Assembly (NCBI GenBank): GCA_010206225.2
Contig: VIQU02000021.1
Coordinates: 16,022 to 80,021 of the forward strand
Length of the DNA: 64,000 nt
Origin: Lachnospiraceae bacterium MD308
Lineage (GTDB): Bacteria > Bacillota > Clostridia > Lachnospirales > Lachnospiraceae
Direction: 5' to 3'
The position numbers and the translations under genes were made by a program. Below are positions 1 through 7,359 of the stretch, in pieces. How positions within the stretch are numbered: position 1 is the first letter of the stretch; every line of letters begins with the position of its first letter. The notes beneath the pieces are model-generated. The model did not search any database. It saw nothing but the letters and a program-made list of their open reading frames with translations, and was not told the origin of the DNA.

Positions 1-20
1 TCTCCTTGAAGCGTAACCAC
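1..20 (-). CDS. Possible 5' end of a gene running off the left edge
   Basis: On the minus strand a strong Shine-Dalgarno sequence (AAAGGAGG, about 36-29) lies 9 bases before a GTG codon at 20-18, followed by an open frame reading V-T-L-Q-G to the window edge. Only six codons are visible, so the product cannot be named. The AT-rich stretch 40-280 would hold divergent promoters for this gene and the sensor kinase on the plus strand; I see no other gene in it. Confidence 0.35.
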
Positions 21-293
21 GTACTTTCACCTCCTTTTATTGTATTATTTTTGTTTATACATTAATATTATTTACTTTTTGTTGTTTTGTCAATGATTTG
101 TATTGTATTATTTTTATTGATTTTTGTTTTATTTATTTTTTTCTTTTTTATTTTGTTTCCAAAGAGGGAATGTTATAACTTTTTTGTGCGAAAAATATGT
201 AGCCTGGCAAAGTAAATTTTGATACAATATATTAAGAACATTAAAATAATAAATAGCTAATCTTCAAACAAAACACCAAGATTGGAGTTCACA

Positions 294-2861
294 ATGAATA
301 AAAGGCCAAAAAGAAACAGAAAAGGCTCTTTGCTTATTTCTATTATATTAGTTTTTTGTATTTTAGGATCAGTTGTATTCTCTGTCGCAAGGAAGACGTC
401 TGCAGAGATGTCCGCCTCAGCAATCAACAATCTAAGTGACAGCCTTGTTTTAGTCAAGGGCACGATAGAGGCTATTTTATTTAAAGAAGCAGAATTTCAA
501 GAATTTATCGCACAGGAGATTGCTGTTTCCAAAAATCCCTATGAGTTCATCCGTTCTTACAACAAAAATCAGACGATCGCTAAGATCTCTCTGATACTGG
601 AAGGAGAAGCAGAAGGTATCTCTAGTACAGGAGAAGCATTTTCAGAAAGTACTCTGGACTTCTCCTCTGGAAAAAAAGTAGACTCCTTATCGATTACCCA
701 GTCCTATCTGAATGATATGGGTGCATGGGCATATACGATGAAATGCCCTGTTATGAAAGACGGCAAAGAAACGGCTAATCTTTATATCGAGTATACCTTT
801 GACTCTTTTGAAATGACACTTCCAGATAATCTCTATGACGGAAGAGCCATGCTGTATATTATGGACAGTAAAAGCGAACGGCTTATATTAAAGCCTACGG
901 GAATGGGAGAACGGGATGCCGGCCATCTGAATTTAGCAGATTTTTACCGCGCTAACAATATCATGGATGACACCCTTCAGACAAAAGTTTCCGAGACCAT
1001 CCATGACGGAGACAATATCATGTTTTATCATGACATTCGGAATAAAAACTCTCTGATCTACATGTGGGCAGTAAATGACGGAGCATTCTATCTGATCGGA
1101 TACGTGCCGATCGAAGCCATTCAGCAAGAAGGACGCTCTGTAAACCAGAATATACTTATCGTTGTGCTTGTCATGCTTGCTGCTTTCTTCCTGTGCTGTA
1201 TCCTCTACTATCTTAGCCAGAAAGAACAGCAAACGATTCGCAAAGAACGTGAGGCAGAGAGGGAGAGCCACAACAAGCAACTGGCAGAAGCCTTGCAGGC
1301 AGCACAGATCGCAAGCAATTCCAAGACCACCTTCCTCTCAAATATGTCCCATGATATCCGCACACCTATGAATGCTATTCTTGGATTTACCACACTGCTT
1401 TCCAAGGATGCAGATAATCCAGTCAAGGTAAGGGAATATACGAAAAAGATCACTGCATCCGGCCAGCACTTGCTCAGCCTGATCAATGACGTCCTAGATG
1501 TCTCTAAGATCGAGAGCGGGAAAATGGTACTTACTATCGGAGAATTCACCCTGAATGATCTGGTAGCCTCTGTTGATGCCATTATCCGCCCGATGGCGAA
1601 AGCAAAATCACAGAATTTTTATGTCTCAGAAACGGATATCAACCATGAATACCTGATAGGAGATGAGACAAGAATTAATCAGATCTTGATCAATCTTCTC
1701 TCAAATTCAGTAAAATATACGCCTGAGAAGGGCAATATCTGGTTTCGGATCATCGGACAGAAACAGCATACCACTCAGTACGAGCATATCCAGATAGAGG
1801 TCGAGGACGACGGATACGGCATGACGCCAGAATTTCTGGAGACTATCTTCGATGCATTTACCAGAGCAGAGAACAGCACTACGAACAAGGTACAGGGTGC
1901 CGGGCTTGGCATGGCGATCACCAAAAATATCGTAGATCTCATGGGCGGAACGATTGATGTTTTCAGCGAAGTTAATAAAGGAAGTCTTTTCAGGGTTGAT
2001 CTGGAACTTCGCATACCCAGCGAGCAATCGGACAGCCAGTTCTGGAAAAACAGCGGAATCACCCGGATCCTGGCGGTAGATGACAGCGCCGATATCTGTA
2101 AGAGTATAAAGACGCTTATGAAGGATACCGGCATATCTGTGGACACCGCCCGAAACGGGCAGGAGGCTCTTCGCATGGCGCAGCATGCCTGTGATGATAA
2201 TACCTGTTACCAGGCATTCTTACTGGACTATATGATGGGAGACATGAGTGGTATTGAGACGGCAAAGGAACTCCGAAAGTTCATTTCTGACACCATTCCA
2301 ATCCTGTTCCTTACCTCCTACGACGGCAACGACATGCAGGCGGAGATTTCTTCTATGAAAAATGTCGGTTTTCTTGCAAAGCCATTCTTTGTGTCTGCAT
2401 TTAAAGAAGCGCTTCTCAGTATGCAGGAAGCGCAGGATATCAATGATCAGACATCAGAGGAAACAGAAGCCATTGCCCTTAACGGATTTCATTTCCTTGT
2501 AGCAGAAGACAATGATATCAATGCGGAAATTCTCTCAGAACTTTTAGATATTGAAGGCGCTACCTGCGAAGTCATGGGAAATGGACTGCTGGCATTAGAA
2601 CGGTTTGAGCGAGCTTCTGCGGATGAATTTGACGCTATTTTGATGGATGTCCAGATGCCGATTATGAATGGCTATGAAGCGTCCAAAAAAATCCGCTTAC
2701 TAAACCGGCATGACGCAAAGAGTATTCCAATCATCGCCATGACAGCAAACGCTTTTGCAGAAGACGTAAAGGATGCTTTAAATGCCGGTATGAACGCCCA
2801 TGTAGCAAAACCGATCGATATGGATCTGTTAAAGAAAACCATTCATCAATATATACCTTAA
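294..2861 (+). CDS. Hybrid sensor histidine kinase with two receiver domains
   Basis: Membrane hybrid kinase of 855 residues. TM1 is at about 12-31, an extracellular sensor region at about 32-285 and TM2 at about 286-308. Then come a HisKA domain with the phospho-accepting His in SHDIRTPMN (about 352), a HATPase domain with the N box NQILINLLSNSVKYT, and two receivers: RILAVDD with acceptor Asp in FLLDYMM (about 644), and HFLVAEDND with Asp in AILMDVQMP (about 783). The ATG at 294 is chosen over the upstream TTG at 282 because GGAG at 284-287 is correctly spaced from it. The next gene encodes a solute-binding lipoprotein 30 bases downstream, a likely co-transcribed partner. There is no Hpt domain and no DNA-binding response regulator nearby, so the output is unknown. 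Confidence 0.9.
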   Translation: MNKRPKRNRKGSLLISIILVFCILGSVVFSVARKTSAEMSASAINNLSDSLVLVKGTIEAILFKEAEFQEFIAQEIAVSKNPYEFIRSYNKNQTIAKISLILEGEAEGISSTGEAFSESTLDFSSGKKVDSLSITQSYLNDMGAWAYTMKCPVMKDGKETANLYIEYTFDSFEMTLPDNLYDGRAMLYIMDSKSERLILKPTGMGERDAGHLNLADFYRANNIMDDTLQTKVSETIHDGDNIMFYHDIRNKNSLIYMWAVNDGAFYLIGYVPIEAIQQEGRSVNQNILIVVLVMLAAFFLCCILYYLSQKEQQTIRKEREAERESHNKQLAEALQAAQIASNSKTTFLSNMSHDIRTPMNAILGFTTLLSKDADNPVKVREYTKKITASGQHLLSLINDVLDVSKIESGKMVLTIGEFTLNDLVASVDAIIRPMAKAKSQNFYVSETDINHEYLIGDETRINQILINLLSNSVKYTPEKGNIWFRIIGQKQHTTQYEHIQIEVEDDGYGMTPEFLETIFDAFTRAENSTTNKVQGAGLGMAITKNIVDLMGGTIDVFSEVNKGSLFRVDLELRIPSEQSDSQFWKNSGITRILAVDDSADICKSIKTLMKDTGISVDTARNGQEALRMAQHACDDNTCYQAFLLDYMMGDMSGIETAKELRKFISDTIPILFLTSYDGNDMQAEISSMKNVGFLAKPFFVSAFKEALLSMQEAQDINDQTSEETEAIALNGFHFLVAEDNDINAEILSELLDIEGATCEVMGNGLLALERFERASADEFDAILMDVQMPIMNGYEASKKIRLLNRHDAKSIPIIAMTANAFAEDVKDALNAGMNAHVAKPIDMDLLKKTIHQYIP

Positions 2862-2891
2862 CCTCTTTAATCCACACGAAAGGAGAACAAC

Positions 2892-4208
2892 ATGAAAATG
2901 AATCGAATGGGAACCTTCAATAAACTGACAGCAGCTTGCATGATCGGAATCATGACACTGACATTGGCTGCTTGCAGCAGTTCTGCGAACACCAAGGAAA
3001 ATCTTGTTTCTAATGATGATGACAAAAAAATCATCAACCTGTTCGGACCCATGGAAAAATCAAAGCCCAATGTAGACAATATCGCAAGAACCGCTTTTGA
3101 CCTGACTATAGAAATGGCTGAAAAAGATCTTGACCTGACTGTCCGTTACAGAACCTACACCGCAGAAAATTATCAGGAAAAGACCTATGATGATGTATCG
3201 CTTGACCGGCTGCGCAACAATATGGATGATCTGTATCTTCTGAATCCGGATACCATCCAGATATTAGGTTCCGAAGACAGGCTCTTAGATCTGTCTGTGC
3301 TCGACAACGCAAAAAATCTTCGGGAGGTCGTAAAAACCGCAAATACCGTCAACGGTAAGCTGGCAGCAATACCGCAGGAAGTCGTCGCCCATGGTCTGTT
3401 TGTTAACAAGGATATGTTCGATAAATATAATCTAAACCTGCCGAACACACCCGAAGAATTTATGGAATGCTGCAAGGTATTTAAGGAAAATGGAATTGAA
3501 ACTCCTATCGGCGCAAACCGCTGGTGGTTGGAAAACTTTGTCTTTGCACAGGCTTACGCGGATCTGTACAACGGAGATCATACAGACGCTCTGATAGAGG
3601 CTTTAAATAAGGGCGACGCTAAATACAGCGATTATATGCGTCCTGGTTTTGAATACCTGAAAGAGCTGATCGATAAAGGTTATATAGATGCCAAAACCGC
3701 CTACACTTATGAAGCGATCGAGGGAGAAGGAGCTGATTTTCTGGCTCAGAAGACTCCCATCGTAATGGCATACTGGGCTGCCGCCAATTCAGAGACCGCT
3801 TACGGCAAACCTGATTTTAATCTTCAGGTTATCGGATTTCCCAGCAAACTGGGACAAATGCCAGTTGTATCTATGACAGGATATGCGATCTGCGCAAACG
3901 CCGAACATCTGGAAGATACCTCCGATGTTCTGAACATCATTCTTTCTGACGAAGCCCTTCAATTATATGCCGAGACTAATAAAGTCATCTCTCCGTCAAA
4001 AAATGTAGAAGTTGAGTGTATCGATGCATTAAAACCGCTGAATGATAAGATAAATGACAATGTATATGTACTCGGCTCTAACGCCGGCATGAATGTAGAA
4101 CAGTGGGGAAATACTTGCCTGATCGTGCGCGATCTCCTAAACGGAGCTACGGTGGACGAATGTATGGCAGAATTTGATAAGCTTCAAGAAGAGGCCTTAA
4201 GCAAATAA
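2892..4208 (+). CDS. Extracellular solute-binding lipoprotein (ABC sugar-binding, family 1 type)
   Basis: 438-residue lipoprotein: a hydrophobic signal ends in the lipobox LAAC, with Cys28 as the lipidated residue, followed by a fold typical of family 1 solute-binding proteins (N-proximal IINLFGPM, central KEWL-like hinge regions, C-terminal region LLNGATVDECMAEFDKLQEE). AGGAGA lies just before the ATG. Such proteins normally feed an ABC permease, but no permease or ATPase gene is here; the gene follows the hybrid kinase by 30 bases and is closed by a terminator. I infer that it may present a ligand to the kinase sensor domain instead of, or as well as, serving transport. The substrate is not readable from the sequence. 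Confidence 0.85.
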   Translation: MKMNRMGTFNKLTAACMIGIMTLTLAACSSSANTKENLVSNDDDKKIINLFGPMEKSKPNVDNIARTAFDLTIEMAEKDLDLTVRYRTYTAENYQEKTYDDVSLDRLRNNMDDLYLLNPDTIQILGSEDRLLDLSVLDNAKNLREVVKTANTVNGKLAAIPQEVVAHGLFVNKDMFDKYNLNLPNTPEEFMECCKVFKENGIETPIGANRWWLENFVFAQAYADLYNGDHTDALIEALNKGDAKYSDYMRPGFEYLKELIDKGYIDAKTAYTYEAIEGEGADFLAQKTPIVMAYWAAANSETAYGKPDFNLQVIGFPSKLGQMPVVSMTGYAICANAEHLEDTSDVLNIILSDEALQLYAETNKVISPSKNVEVECIDALKPLNDKINDNVYVLGSNAGMNVEQWGNTCLIVRDLLNGATVDECMAEFDKLQEEALSK

Positions 4209-4228
4209 GAATCTTCAATTTTAAAGCT

Positions 4229-4267
4229 GCAAGCATTAAATTTCATATTAATGCTTGCTTTTTTTTA
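4229..4267 (+). terminator. Rho-independent terminator after the binding-protein gene
   Basis: A perfect 11-bp stem (GCAAGCATTAA / TTAATGCTTGC) with an 8-base loop is followed by a run of T residues at 4257-4267. It closes the kinase and binding-protein operon. Confidence 0.9.
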
Positions 4268-4351
4268 CTTTCGGGTATAATATAGATGTATACTTAATAT
4301 AGTTTTTAAAACTACATGTTGTTATCAATATATATCAAGGAGGTATTTTGT

Positions 4352-5014
4352 ATGTCAAATACTATCAATCACTATGTTAAAGATCCCGGAAGCGCAATCA
4401 CCCATTTTATAGGTATGCTGATGGCTATATTTGCTGCTGTTCCCCTGATCATCAAGGCAGCCCATGAGCCGGGGCGCATATATCTTATTTCCATTATCAT
4501 ATATGCGGCAAGCCTGATTCTATTGTATGCGGCGAGCACTACTTATCATACTTTCAACCGCTCTGAAAAAGTGAATACGATCCTTAAAAAGATTGACCAT
4601 ATGATGATCAGCGTACTCATCGCCGGAAGCTACACTCCCATCTGTCTGCTCGTATTAGGCGGCAAACGCGGATTGATTCTCTTAACGATCGTATGGAGTT
4701 TTGCCGTCGTCGGCATCTTGCTGAAAGCTTTCTGGGTATACTGCCCCCGCTGGGTATCATCCGTATTATATATCGGTATGGGCTGGACCTGCGTTCTTGC
4801 TTTTACACAGATTTTAAATTCCATGTCAACAGCGGCTTTTATCTGGCTGCTTGCCGGCGGCGTCATCTATACTGCCGGCGGTGTCATCTATGCTCTTAAA
4901 CTCCCGATCTTTAATCTGAAACACAAAAATTTCGGAAGCCACGAGATCTTTCACCTGTTTGTTATGGGCGGCAGTGCATGCCATTTTATTGTAATGTATG
5001 TATTTGTCCTTTGA
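4352..5014 (+). CDS. trhA: Hemolysin III / TrhA family membrane protein
   Basis: Polytopic membrane protein of 220 residues with seven predicted TM helices. It matches the PAQR/hemolysin III family: an early THFIGM stretch, STTYHTF in the second segment, and the C-terminal signature [16 protein letters not shown] with its spaced histidines, which form a metal site in this family. E. coli TrhA is linked to membrane-energy or fluidity homeostasis; the historic hemolysin name is misleading. The start at 4352 is chosen because AAGGAGG at 4338-4344 sits 7 bases upstream; an in-frame ATG at 4316 lacks a ribosome site. A TATAAT at 4276-4281 is a likely -10 element. The 3' end overlaps the convergent GIY-YIG gene by 29 bases. 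Confidence 0.85.
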   Translation: MSNTINHYVKDPGSAITHFIGMLMAIFAAVPLIIKAAHEPGRIYLISIIIYAASLILLYAASTTYHTFNRSEKVNTILKKIDHMMISVLIAGSYTPICLLVLGGKRGLILLTIVWSFAVVGILLKAFWVYCPRWVSSVLYIGMGWTCVLAFTQILNSMSTAAFIWLLAGGVIYTAGGVIYALKLPIFNLKHKNFGSHEIFHLFVMGGSACHFIVMYVFVL

Positions 5015-5264
5015 TTTTTATAGATTGCTGTTGAATCAGTTTTAATTTTTCCGGGCGGGACATATGCTTGATCGCATATTCCCGTCTCATTGCTTCTGCC
5101 TTTGTATCAAATTCTTCCGAATACACTAGCCTCACTGGGCGGCGGCTTTTCGTATATTTGGCACCCTTTCCCGCATTGTGTACGGCAATTCTTTTTTTCA
5201 GATCCGTTGTCCATCCCGTATAAAGACTTTTATCCCTACATTCCACGATATAAATATAATTCAT
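4986..5264 (-). CDS. GIY-YIG nuclease-fold small protein (UPF0213/YhbQ type)
   Basis: 92-residue single-domain protein beginning [18 protein letters not shown], the GIY-YIG motif (here YIYIVE...LYTGWT), followed by the conserved [20 protein letters not shown] segment and the E of MRREYAIK. This matches the short YhbQ/YazA family related to SLX1/UvrC nuclease domains; a DNA-repair role is presumed in the family but poorly defined. It is tail-to-tail with trhA. Confidence 0.85.
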   Translation of the reverse strand: MNYIYIVECRDKSLYTGWTTDLKKRIAVHNAGKGAKYTKSRRPVRLVYSEEFDTKAEAMRREYAIKHMSRPEKLKLIQQQSIKIKGQIHTLQ

Positions 5265-5430
5265 ATTCTCACCTGTTATCTGTACTTTTTGTCCCTGCTC
5301 GTCTGACCTTTTTGATGCTGCGGATCGCTACGCACTTTGTGCTCCCATCATTATAAAACATCTGTCTTCTCCCGCACAAGGCTTTCTGACGGAAACGTGA
5401 AAAGAATGCGATTCATACTGCTTACAATAA

Positions 5431-5464
5431 AAGAACAGCCCGGCATATCAAAAATTGCCGGACT
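5431..5464 (-). terminator. Terminator of spoIIQ
   Basis: A 9-bp stem (AGTCCGGCA / TGCCGGGCT on the minus strand, with one G-T pair), followed by GTTCTTTT, lies 8 bases past the spoIIQ stop codon. Confidence 0.75.
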
Positions 5465-5471
5465 GCCCTTT

Positions 5472-6263
5472 CTACTCTACCAGATAATCCATCGGATTGA
5501 CCGGTTGTCCATCTTTTCTCATCTCAAAGTATACATTGCAGCCTTCTACGCTGTAATAGATCGTCGGATCTCCGACGTAACCGAGTACCGTCTTGCTGTC
5601 TACATAATCGCCGGTTTTCACTTTCACATCATTCAGCTGCCCGTAGAATAATTCATATCCGCCGCCAATATCAACGTTAACTGTTGTTCCGGTCTCTGCC
5701 GTATTATCGATAGACTTTACGATTCCCGGTGCAGATGAGATAATCTGATCGCCTTTCTCTCCAGAAATCACCAGCGCCGGATTATACTTGAACTGATCCA
5801 GCGTAGAAAAATATACAGTCTTATCCATGCTGTAATTCATCAGCAACGTTCCTTCCACCGGCCACAAAAGCTTGCTTTCACTTGAAAAGTTAACCGCATT
5901 ACTCTTCCCTGCAGTCTGTTCTGTGCCGTTTTCCCGATTGCTCTGTGTCTCTGTTTCCTGTTCCTCTTCTTCGGTCTCTTTCGTATCAACAGCTTCCAAA
6001 GGTTTATTCAGAGTCTCCTCTTCCTTTTCGTTAACGATCCGGTTCGTATTGGTCGGCTCTGACTTTTCTGTCTGTTCCTTCTGCTCCGGCTTCTTTGCCT
6101 GCGACAGCTCCATCTGCTCTATTTCCCGCTGTGATTCTCTGTAGTCCTTAAATGTATATGTTCCCACAATTGCAATCGCTGCTACAAAACACAACACTGC
6201 CGCGACGGCTGCTCCTCTGTTCTTTCGTTTTGGCTTAAATTTTGGAGTTTGCCTTTCATTCAT
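5472..6263 (-). CDS. spoIIQ: SpoIIQ-like LytM-fold sporulation protein with degenerate active site
   Basis: 263 residues: one TM segment (about 17-38), a low-complexity acidic linker rich in E/K/T (about 45-120) and a C-terminal M23/LytM fold (about 145-258, ending NPMDYL). Its position just after spoIID and its architecture identify it as SpoIIQ, the forespore half of the SpoIIQ-SpoIIIAH engulfment channel. All four LytM zinc ligands appear lost: the HxxxD position reads NPALV, the second-His region reads YGQL where YxHL is usual, and the final HxH reads NVY in CNVYFEM. It is therefore predicted to be non-enzymatic, as in Bacillus and unlike C. difficile. The start at 6263 follows AGAGGTGG; upstream GTG codons overlap that site. 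Confidence 0.85.
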   Translation of the reverse strand: MNERQTPKFKPKRKNRGAAVAAVLCFVAAIAIVGTYTFKDYRESQREIEQMELSQAKKPEQKEQTEKSEPTNTNRIVNEKEEETLNKPLEAVDTKETEEEEQETETQSNRENGTEQTAGKSNAVNFSSESKLLWPVEGTLLMNYSMDKTVYFSTLDQFKYNPALVISGEKGDQIISSAPGIVKSIDNTAETGTTVNVDIGGGYELFYGQLNDVKVKTGDYVDSKTVLGYVGDPTIYYSVEGCNVYFEMRKDGQPVNPMDYLVE

Positions 6264-6338
6264 TATAATCACCACCTCTGACTCTATTTTTGCCAGATAG
6301 CGGCTGACTTATTCTTACAAATACAATTAAATCAAACT

Positions 6339-7298
6339 TTACTCAGACGGATCTGACAATACGATATCCGTTACCTCTTTTATGTCTGTTCCTTCAAAAA
6401 ACCGCTCCAGAATCTCCTCATATCCATCCCCTTTTTTTGCCGCCTCATTTGCCGTATTTTGGCTCATTCCCAATCCATGTCCGACACCTCTTGTCGTGAT
6501 CCGAAGCTTTCCATTATATTTCTGCAAAGTAAAACAGCTTGATGCCAGATGATAATTTGTCCGGAATTCTTCCCCGCTCACTTTTTCTTTCCCAACTCTT
6601 ACACTAAGCACATATCCGGCTGTATCGCACTGTTCAACCTCCGCGTCCATATCTTCCAGAGTGACCGTCTGTATCTGCTCTTCTGCTTCAATGTCCAACG
6701 GACATTCCAAAATTTTTAAATAAGGATACGATTCTCCGAGTACCTCCTTCCCGTCTCTGGTGCTCCCGTTACTCAGCCGGAAAAACGGTGTATTCGCAAG
6801 TTTTCCGTCATACATAAGCACCTGGCCTTCTGTCCCGCGCCACGCATTCCTCAGTTTACTGTAATAGCGAGAATATTTTGTCACCCCCCACGCTTTTTCC
6901 ATCTGCTTCTGAGTCCAAAAAGAGTCAGTAAGCACCGTATCGCTTCCCTCCTGCTCAATTTTACGGTAGACTTCTGTCCGTACCAGCACTGCCTGAGCCT
7001 TCAGCATCTCTTTCTGATAATCAGGAAGCACCTCTTTTGCCATAATTCCTATACAGTAATCTTCAATCGGAATCTCAACAATCTCACTTTGATCGGACGG
7101 TGTGTCACTGTTCTCATTTTCAGGATTTTTATTGTCTATATCTTCAGACTGACTTTCATCCAATTTCACTTTCACATATGTCCCGTCCACGTGAGATGAA
7201 GTCGTGATGCTTGGCCCATTTATAAATACAGTTATCACATATGGCAATAATACTATAATAATCAAATAATACCCAAATTGTTTGAATCTCTGCCGCAT
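6339..7298 (-). CDS. spoIID: Stage II sporulation protein D, peptidoglycan lytic transglycosylase
   Basis: 319-residue SpoIID/LytB-domain protein with one N-terminal TM segment (about 7-27). The catalytic Glu is in the conserved AKEVLPDYQKEMLKAQA block (about residue 87), and LSNGSTRDG, TTRGVGHGLGMSQ and AAKKGDGYEEIL are further family signatures. SpoIID cleaves glycan strands during engulfment together with SpoIIM and SpoIIP, which are not in this window. The ATG at 7298 is chosen over one at 7313 because GGGAGGG is correctly placed before it. That ribosome site lies in the 3' arm of a hairpin (7307-7327). spoIIQ follows after 75 bases on the same strand. Confidence 0.92.
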   Translation of the reverse strand: MRQRFKQFGYYLIIIVLLPYVITVFINGPSITTSSHVDGTYVKVKLDESQSEDIDNKNPENENSDTPSDQSEIVEIPIEDYCIGIMAKEVLPDYQKEMLKAQAVLVRTEVYRKIEQEGSDTVLTDSFWTQKQMEKAWGVTKYSRYYSKLRNAWRGTEGQVLMYDGKLANTPFFRLSNGSTRDGKEVLGESYPYLKILECPLDIEAEEQIQTVTLEDMDAEVEQCDTAGYVLSVRVGKEKVSGEEFRTNYHLASSCFTLQKYNGKLRITTRGVGHGLGMSQNTANEAAKKGDGYEEILERFFEGTDIKEVTDIVLSDPSE

Positions 7299-7303
7299 AA
7301 AAA

Positions 7304-7327
7304 GCCCTCCCATACACTGTATGGGAG
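7304..7327 (-). terminator. Hairpin after glgP that overlaps the spoIID ribosome site
   Basis: A perfect 9-bp stem (CTCCCATAC / GTATGGGAG, arms 7319-7327 and 7307-7315) followed on the minus strand by GGCTTTTT. It is placed as a glgP terminator, but its descending arm contains GGGAG of the spoIID Shine-Dalgarno sequence. Confidence 0.65.
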
Positions 7328-7359
7328 AACTTCATTATTTATTCATGATATCCTTATAT

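Noticed and set aside
4316..4351. Earlier ATG for the hemolysin III gene
   Set aside because: Its 12 extra codons include the AAGGAGG ribosome site of the downstream start.
5337..5651. Plus-strand frame over the spoIIQ end
   Set aside because: Overlaps the spoIIQ terminator and coding region; no ribosome site and no recognisable protein text.
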